From Acidobacteriota bacterium (GTDB lineage Bacteria; Acidobacteriota; Vicinamibacteria; Vicinamibacterales; UBA2999): DNA of 64,000 nt. The stretch lies in contig JAUYQQ010000011.1 of NCBI GenBank assembly GCA_030697165.1, forward strand, positions 1-64,000, written 5' to 3'. Below the pieces are notes generated by a model, which ran no database searches, was not told where the DNA came from, and saw only the letters and a program-made list of their open reading frames with translations. Below are positions 59,700 through 64,000 of the stretch, one piece after another. The translations under genes and the position numbers were made by a program. Position 1 is the first letter of the stretch. Each line of letters starts with the position of its first letter.

Positions 59700-60029
59700 A
59701 TGGCACCCATTTACCTCGGCGAGTTCGAATACGCGGTCCTGCTGGCGACCCTGCACCTCGAGCAGGAGGCCTACGCGGTGCCAATTCGCGAGCTGATCGA
59801 GTCGCGAACCGGCCGGCCGGTGGCCCGCGGCGCGCTCTATACAGCGCTCGACCGGCTCGAGGCCAAGGGCTGCCTGCGCTCGCGCATGGGCGACTCCACC
59901 GACGAGCGCGGCGGCAAGGCGCGCCGCTATTTCACCGTCAGCGCCGCCGGACTCAAAGCCCTCAAGGCCACGCACGGCGCCCTGGCCAGCATGGCCCGGG
60001 GCCTCGAAACCATCCTGGAGCAATCATGA
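59700..60029 (+). CDS. PadR-family transcriptional regulator
   Basis: A 109-residue PadR protein with the winged helix (GEFEYAVLLATLHLEQEAYAVPIRELIESRTGRPVARGALYTALDRLEAKGCLRSRMGDSTDERGGKARRYFTVSAAGLKAL) and a short C-terminal helix. The ATG at 59700 is chosen because it follows the palindromic promoter; the earlier start at 59607 would include that promoter. It overlaps the ADOP gene by 4 bases (ATGA). Confidence 0.93.
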   Translation: MAPIYLGEFEYAVLLATLHLEQEAYAVPIRELIESRTGRPVARGALYTALDRLEAKGCLRSRMGDSTDERGGKARRYFTVSAAGLKALKATHGALASMARGLETILEQS

Positions 60030-62707
60030 CTTCCCCATCCCGATTCGCGGAGCGCGTCCTGGCCATGGTCGTGCGCGACCCCGAATGGCGGGATGGGGTG
60101 ATTGGTGACTTGCGTGAAGAGCACGCGCGCCTGGTTATGCGGGTGGGCGCGGCGCGCGCGCGGCGCTGGCACCGGCGCCAGTCGCTCGGCATCGCCCTCC
60201 GTTACGGCACGCATCGCCTGCTGCGGCGACGAACGCCACCGCCTCGATGGCTGGCGGTGGTCGCCGATGAACCAGAGGGCGCGTGGACGGCCGGCATGAC
60301 CCGCGATGTGCTGTACGCGTGGCGCGCGGTGACGCAACGCCCGGCCCTCTCGGCAGTGGTCGTGGTCACCCTCGCTGTCGCTCTCGCCGCCAACAGCACG
60401 ACCTACAGCCTGTTGGACGCCTTGGTGTTGCGGCCGTATCGCTTCGTCGGCGTGGACCGGCTGCTGGTGGTCACGACGATGGCGCCGGATAGCGTGTTCG
60501 TGGACCGCGAAGATGTGTCCGCCGCTGACTATCGAGAATGGCGCCAGCAAGCCACCAGCGTCAGCCAGTGGTCGATGCACGAATGGTGGGATGCCAATCT
60601 TTCGGGGGTGGACATTCCCGAGCAGGTCGCCGGTTTCCGCGTGTCGCCGGGGTTCTTCGGCCTGTTGGGCTCAAGTCCGGTGATGGGGCGGGAGTTCGTG
60701 GAGGACGAAACCGATCCAGCCCGGCGCCATCGCGTCGTGATCGGTCACGCCCTCTGGCAGCGGCGGTTTGCCGGCGACCCCGCCATCATCGGCAAGATGG
60801 TCCGCTTCGATGGCGAGCCTTACGAAGTGGTAGGAGTGGCACCCGAGCGATTCAAGGTGCCAGACGGCGCGGAAGTGTGGGCGCCATTGGCGCTGACGGC
60901 CGAGCAGTGGGCCGATCGCCGGGACAACCACTACGGCGCGTTTGCGCGACTGCAAGATGGTGCCACCGTCCAGGGGGCGCGCGCCGAACTGACCGCCATC
61001 ATCGAGACCCAACGGCGCGATCATGTAGACACCAATCAGAACCGCTACGCCAAGGTGATGGCTTTCACGGAAGGCATGAGCGATCCCGGCGCCGGCGCGT
61101 TCATCGGCGTCTGGCAAGTGGCGGCCGTGCTGCTGCTGTTGATCGCCTGCGCCAACATCGCCAACTTGTTGATGGCCCGCAGCTCCGAGCGCAGCCAGGA
61201 ATACGCGGTCAGGCTGGCGCTTGGCGCCAGTCGCGTCCGCCTGTTCACCCAAACCGTCGTTGAAGGGTTGCTGCTGTCGGTGATCGCCGTGGTGCTGTCG
61301 ATGCCCCTGATCGCGGTCGGCATCGGGCTGTCGAAGGCCTCGATCCCAGCGTCCGTACTGCGATTCATTCCCGGCTGGGACTTCATTCAAGTCGACACAC
61401 GGCTGTTTGTCGCAACGGCGGTGCTGGGCACCGTTGCAATGCTGATCTTCTCGATCGTCCCCGCGGTGCAGGCGATGGGCGCGCAGGTGTCGGACAGCCT
61501 GCGCCAGTCGGGCCGGACCCTGACGCCGGGCCGGCAACGCCGGTGGCTTCGTAGCGCCCTGGCGACGACACAGGTCGCACTGGCGCTGGCGCTGCTGTTC
61601 GCTTCCACGCTGGTCCTGACGGCGGCCGAAACCCAGGTCAACGGTGTGCTTGGCTTCGAGAAACGCGACGTTCTGGTCGCGCACTTCAGTTTGCCCGAAC
61701 GGTCGTATACCGACGCCGAGAAGCGCCGGCGTTTCGTGGCGGGAGTTCTGGATCGCATGCGCGCCATACCCGCAGTGAGCGAGGCAGGCTTTACCAGCCA
61801 CATTCCTTCCGGATTCAACGACCACGGCCGCAAGTTGTGGCCCGAAGGCGTCGAGTTGACGGAAGCCGAGACCCGCTTTGTCGGCTACCGGCGCACGTCG
61901 CCGAACTACTTTCAAGCCATGCGAATTCCCCTGGTGCGAGGACGTGGGTTCGGCACCGAGGATCGGCTGGAGTCGACCGCCGTGGCCGTTGTCTCCGAAT
62001 CGTTGGCGCGGCGGTATTGGCCAGGCCAGGATCCAATCGGCAAGCGATTCAAGTTCACCGCAGATGGCTCGTGGGTCAGCGTGGTCGGGGTCTCCGGCGA
62101 TGTGCTCCACAACTGGGCCACGCGGCGCCCTGAAACGGTCTACCGCCCGATCAGCCAGGACGTGCCCTACGGCGGCGCCTTCACGATTCGGACGGTCGGT
62201 GATCCCGAGGCGGTCGCCGGAGACCTGCGCCGCGCAGTATCCGCCATGGACCCGGACCAGCCGCTCGCGTCGTTGACATCGCTCGAGCACCTGGTCGCGG
62301 ATCGCGCGGCCGGTTTTACCTTCATCGCCAGGGCGCTCAGCGTCGTGGCCCTGATTGCCCTGGTGTTGTCGATGCTTGGCATCTACAGCCTGATGGCGTA
62401 CCTCACCACTCAGCGCACGCAGGAGATTGGGGTGCGCATGGCGCTGGGCGCCGGGCGCTGGCAGGTTGTCCGGCTGACCACGGCGCAGGCGGTTCGGATC
62501 ACGCTGGTCGGAATAGCGATCGGCGGGGCCATGGCGTATGGCCTTGGCACACTGATGCAAGGTCTGCTGTTCGGAACGGTCTCGATGAGCCTGTGGCAGT
62601 TGGCCGCGCTGATGCTCGCTTTGGCGTCGGCGGCGTTGCTGGCGGCCTACCTGCCGGCCCGGCGCGCCTCGCGCATCGATCCCATGAACGCGTTGCGAGA
62701 GACGTAA
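60026..62707 (+). CDS. ADOP-type permease with N-terminal prefix domain
   Basis: An 893-residue orphan permease. The N-terminal ~80 residues (FAERVLAMVVRDPEWRDGVIGDLREEHARL) form the permease prefix domain, then two MacB_PCD-FtsX units follow (QEYAVRLALGASRVR and TQEIGVRMALGAGRWQV mark the two FtsX domains). No ATPase is encoded nearby. Coupled to PadR by ATGA overlap; the PadR operator upstream implies that both respond to one signal. Substrate unknown. Confidence 0.92.
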   Translation: MTSPSRFAERVLAMVVRDPEWRDGVIGDLREEHARLVMRVGAARARRWHRRQSLGIALRYGTHRLLRRRTPPPRWLAVVADEPEGAWTAGMTRDVLYAWRAVTQRPALSAVVVVTLAVALAANSTTYSLLDALVLRPYRFVGVDRLLVVTTMAPDSVFVDREDVSAADYREWRQQATSVSQWSMHEWWDANLSGVDIPEQVAGFRVSPGFFGLLGSSPVMGREFVEDETDPARRHRVVIGHALWQRRFAGDPAIIGKMVRFDGEPYEVVGVAPERFKVPDGAEVWAPLALTAEQWADRRDNHYGAFARLQDGATVQGARAELTAIIETQRRDHVDTNQNRYAKVMAFTEGMSDPGAGAFIGVWQVAAVLLLLIACANIANLLMARSSERSQEYAVRLALGASRVRLFTQTVVEGLLLSVIAVVLSMPLIAVGIGLSKASIPASVLRFIPGWDFIQVDTRLFVATAVLGTVAMLIFSIVPAVQAMGAQVSDSLRQSGRTLTPGRQRRWLRSALATTQVALALALLFASTLVLTAAETQVNGVLGFEKRDVLVAHFSLPERSYTDAEKRRRFVAGVLDRMRAIPAVSEAGFTSHIPSGFNDHGRKLWPEGVELTEAETRFVGYRRTSPNYFQAMRIPLVRGRGFGTEDRLESTAVAVVSESLARRYWPGQDPIGKRFKFTADGSWVSVVGVSGDVLHNWATRRPETVYRPISQDVPYGGAFTIRTVGDPEAVAGDLRRAVSAMDPDQPLASLTSLEHLVADRAAGFTFIARALSVVALIALVLSMLGIYSLMAYLTTQRTQEIGVRMALGAGRWQVVRLTTAQAVRITLVGIAIGGAMAYGLGTLMQGLLFGTVSMSLWQLAALMLALASAALLAAYLPARRASRIDPMNALRET

Positions 62708-62708
62708 A

Positions 62709-62732
62709 GGGTTCACGGGTTCAGGGGTTCAA
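62709..62732 (+). repeat. 8-bp tandem array, GGGTTCAN units
   Basis: GGGTTCAC, GGGTTCAG, GGGTTCAA, then GGGGCCAG. On the minus strand it gives the last residues and stop of the LysR gene. Confidence 0.78.
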
Positions 62733-63701
62733 GGGGCCAGGGGCCGCTCGGGCGCTCCTTTGAGACTTCTCTTGAACTGTTGAGCTCTTGTTTGCCATGG
62801 AGCGTAAGACCTTTTCGGCATGCGCGACGCAATGCCCGAGAAACAGCTCCACGACTCGGGAAGGGTGACGCCTGGAGAGATAGTACGCGGACAAATCCAC
62901 CTCCTCGAACCGCCAGTCCGCCAGCACGGGCACCAGATGTCCGGCGGCCAGTTCACGTTGGCACACGATGGATGGCATCTCGGCGACTCCCATTCCGGCG
63001 ACGGCCGCGCGGATCACGCCCGCGTAGTCGTTGATGCCTAACCCGAGTTTGGTCGCTAGGCGTTCGGTGCGACTGCCGTTCGACAGCGTCCACGTCGTCT
63101 CGTCGAACCACTTGGTGAAACCGAGAAGTCGGTGGCGCGCGAGGTCTGCGGGTTCGTCGAGGGCCTCTGCGCCGGCGAGATACGCCGGCGCGGCCACCAG
63201 GATGTGCCGGTAGCTCAAGAGCCGTCGAAACACCAGGCTGCTGGCAGGCTGAGGCCCAACCCTCAGCGAAATGTCGATCTCGTCTTGCACCAGGTCCAGA
63301 TGCCGATCGGTCACGAGGACCTTGACCGCAACGTTCGAGTACCGCCGAAGGAACCCATCGACCAAGGGGACGAGCAGGACGTCTGACAGACTCGGCGGCG
63401 CTGCGAGCCGGAGCGTCCCCGCCACCTCGACCTGCCGTTTCTCGAGCGCTGCCTGGGCGCCGTCCAGCGCATCGACGATTTGTTCACAGTACAGAAAGTA
63501 TTCGCGGCCGCTGTCGGTCGGAGTGACGGCCCGGGTGGTCCGTTCCAGGAGTCGCACGCCGAGCTGGCGCTCCAGCGCGCTGACCTTCCGACTGAGGGTG
63601 GAGACGGGAGTGCCCGTGCGTCGCGCGGCTTCCGAGAAGCTGCCGTGCTGAAGCACGCGCGCAAACAGCACCATCGCATTGAGGTCAGGAGGCTGATTCA
63701 T
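62721..63701 (-). CDS. LysR-family transcriptional regulator
   Basis: A 326-residue LysR regulator. HTH at about 5-60 (LNAMVLFARVLQHGSFSEAARRTGTPVSTLSRKVSALERQLGVRLLERTTRAVTPTDSG) and a type 2 periplasmic-binding-fold ligand domain. The tail (SSTVQEKSQRSARAAPGPLNP) and stop come from the repeat region at 62709-62760. TAAAAT at 63708-63713 lies 6 nt before the ATG, placed for a leaderless message. It is divergent from the SnoaL-like gene, its probable target. Confidence 0.92.
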   Translation of the reverse strand: MNQPPDLNAMVLFARVLQHGSFSEAARRTGTPVSTLSRKVSALERQLGVRLLERTTRAVTPTDSGREYFLYCEQIVDALDGAQAALEKRQVEVAGTLRLAAPPSLSDVLLVPLVDGFLRRYSNVAVKVLVTDRHLDLVQDEIDISLRVGPQPASSLVFRRLLSYRHILVAAPAYLAGAEALDEPADLARHRLLGFTKWFDETTWTLSNGSRTERLATKLGLGINDYAGVIRAAVAGMGVAEMPSIVCQRELAAGHLVPVLADWRFEEVDLSAYYLSRRHPSRVVELFLGHCVAHAEKVLRSMANKSSTVQEKSQRSARAAPGPLNP

Positions 63702-63756
63702 TGTCCCATTTTAGCAATAATGATTCCCAATGCTGTCTATTGTCCCAAGAGTGGGA
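63700..63756. promoter_or_regulatory. Candidate LysR binding region between the divergent genes
   Basis: ATTGTCCCA occurs at 63700-63708 and again at 63739-63747, the second followed by AGAGTGGGA, giving TCCCA-AGAG-TGGGA (63743-63756). The region also holds the LysR -10 (63708-63713). LysR regulators usually bind such divergent gaps; no exact T-N11-A site is claimed. Confidence 0.4.
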
Positions 63757-63810
63757 TGGCGCGACACTGTTGCGTCAGCTGCCCGGACGGCAGCGAAGGG
63801 AGTCAACGGC

Positions 63811-64000
63811 ATGTCTATCGAAACCATTCTCAAGAGTTATGAAACCGCACTCAACGCCAACGACATCGAAGCGATCCTGGGCCTGTACGGCGGCGACCCC
63901 GTGTTCATGCCGCAGCATGCGCCTGCGCTCGTCGGGCGCGACGCCGTGCGTGCCGGCTACAAGCAGGTGTTCGACACGATCAAGCTGACGATCCGCTTCG
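63811..64000 (+). CDS. SnoaL/DUF4440-like protein, partial (runs off the window)
   Basis: The first 63 residues of a small protein: MSIETILKSYETALNAND, then IEAILGLYGGDPVFMPQH, PALVGRDAVRAGYKQVFD. This is the N-terminal helix pair and cone-entry pattern of the NTF2/SnoaL (DUF4440) fold, used for small-molecule binding or ketosteroid-isomerase-like reactions. GGGAG precedes the ATG. The gene is cut by the window end. It is divergent from the LysR gene. Confidence 0.8.
   Translation, partial: MSIETILKSYETALNANDIEAILGLYGGDPVFMPQHAPALVGRDAVRAGYKQVFDTIKLTIRF

Overview
The window is GC-rich bacterial chromosome with dense coding on both strands. I see no rRNA, CRISPR array, prophage, transposase or integrase. 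The gene content points to Acidobacteriota, probably a Vicinamibacteria-like lineage. The reasons are three long orphan FtsX/MacB-type permeases without an ABC ATPase (the acidobacterial duplicated orphan permease, ADOP, type), two of them coupled to PadR regulators; large secreted Asp-box (BNR) propellers; a periplasmic cytochrome c/PQQ cluster; an S46 dipeptidyl-peptidase; and an HspR-controlled chaperone operon. This placement is an inference from protein families, not from a marker-gene tree.

Layout. 1-1091: repeats around a GxxExxY-family gene. 1092-7257: aminotransferase, a membrane protein and a very large NtrY-like histidine kinase. 7271-9247: ParE/antitoxin pair and a secreted serine hydrolase. 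9291-12306: phosphatidylethanolamine synthesis (psd, pssA), a YdcH-like protein, and tsaB-rimI. 12472-18558: mutS, an oligopeptide-binding lipoprotein, a TPR membrane protein, tRNA-Arg(CCT), apt and acylphosphatase. 18642-23486: giant BNR protein, flippase-like protein, VapBC. 23768-32554: secreted redox cluster (Cu-monooxygenase-like cytochrome c, cytochrome/propeller, PQQ dehydrogenase, an MBL-fold protein with a degenerate metal site, and a second PQQ-like propeller). 32603-38851: PadR/ADOP pair, tRNA-Pro(CGG), a small membrane protein and a second ADOP. 38908-39161: dead ThuA remnant. 39260-47352: secreted Asp-box protein, surE, nfeD, SPFH protein, MFS, S46 peptidase, ridA, truA, small zinc-ribbon protein. 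47520-53739: WYL regulator, cell-wall enzymes (YkuD, M23), VKOR-thioredoxin fusion, beta-lactamase-fold hydrolase, receiver protein, ECF sigma/anti-sigma pair. 53828-59598: hspR-cbpA-clpB-ftsH proteostasis operon. 59700-62707: second PadR/ADOP pair. 62721-64000: LysR regulator divergent from a SnoaL-like gene cut by the window edge.

The strongest non-gene signal is a dense population of short repeats between genes. One family consists of 18-20 bp perfect palindromes built round CTAAAG/CTTTAG, whose arm sequence differs from copy to copy while staying self-complementary. There are also tandem arrays with 7-9 bp units that differ from locus to locus, and several longer inverted repeats. These elements repeatedly supply the start region, last residues or stop codon of neighbouring genes, and one sits in frame inside truA. 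A second recurring signal is a -10-like hexamer only 5-8 nt upstream of start codons, which suggests many leaderless mRNAs. It is clearest at hspR, where a 17-nt-spaced promoter, a HAIR-like operator and the GTG start are superimposed.
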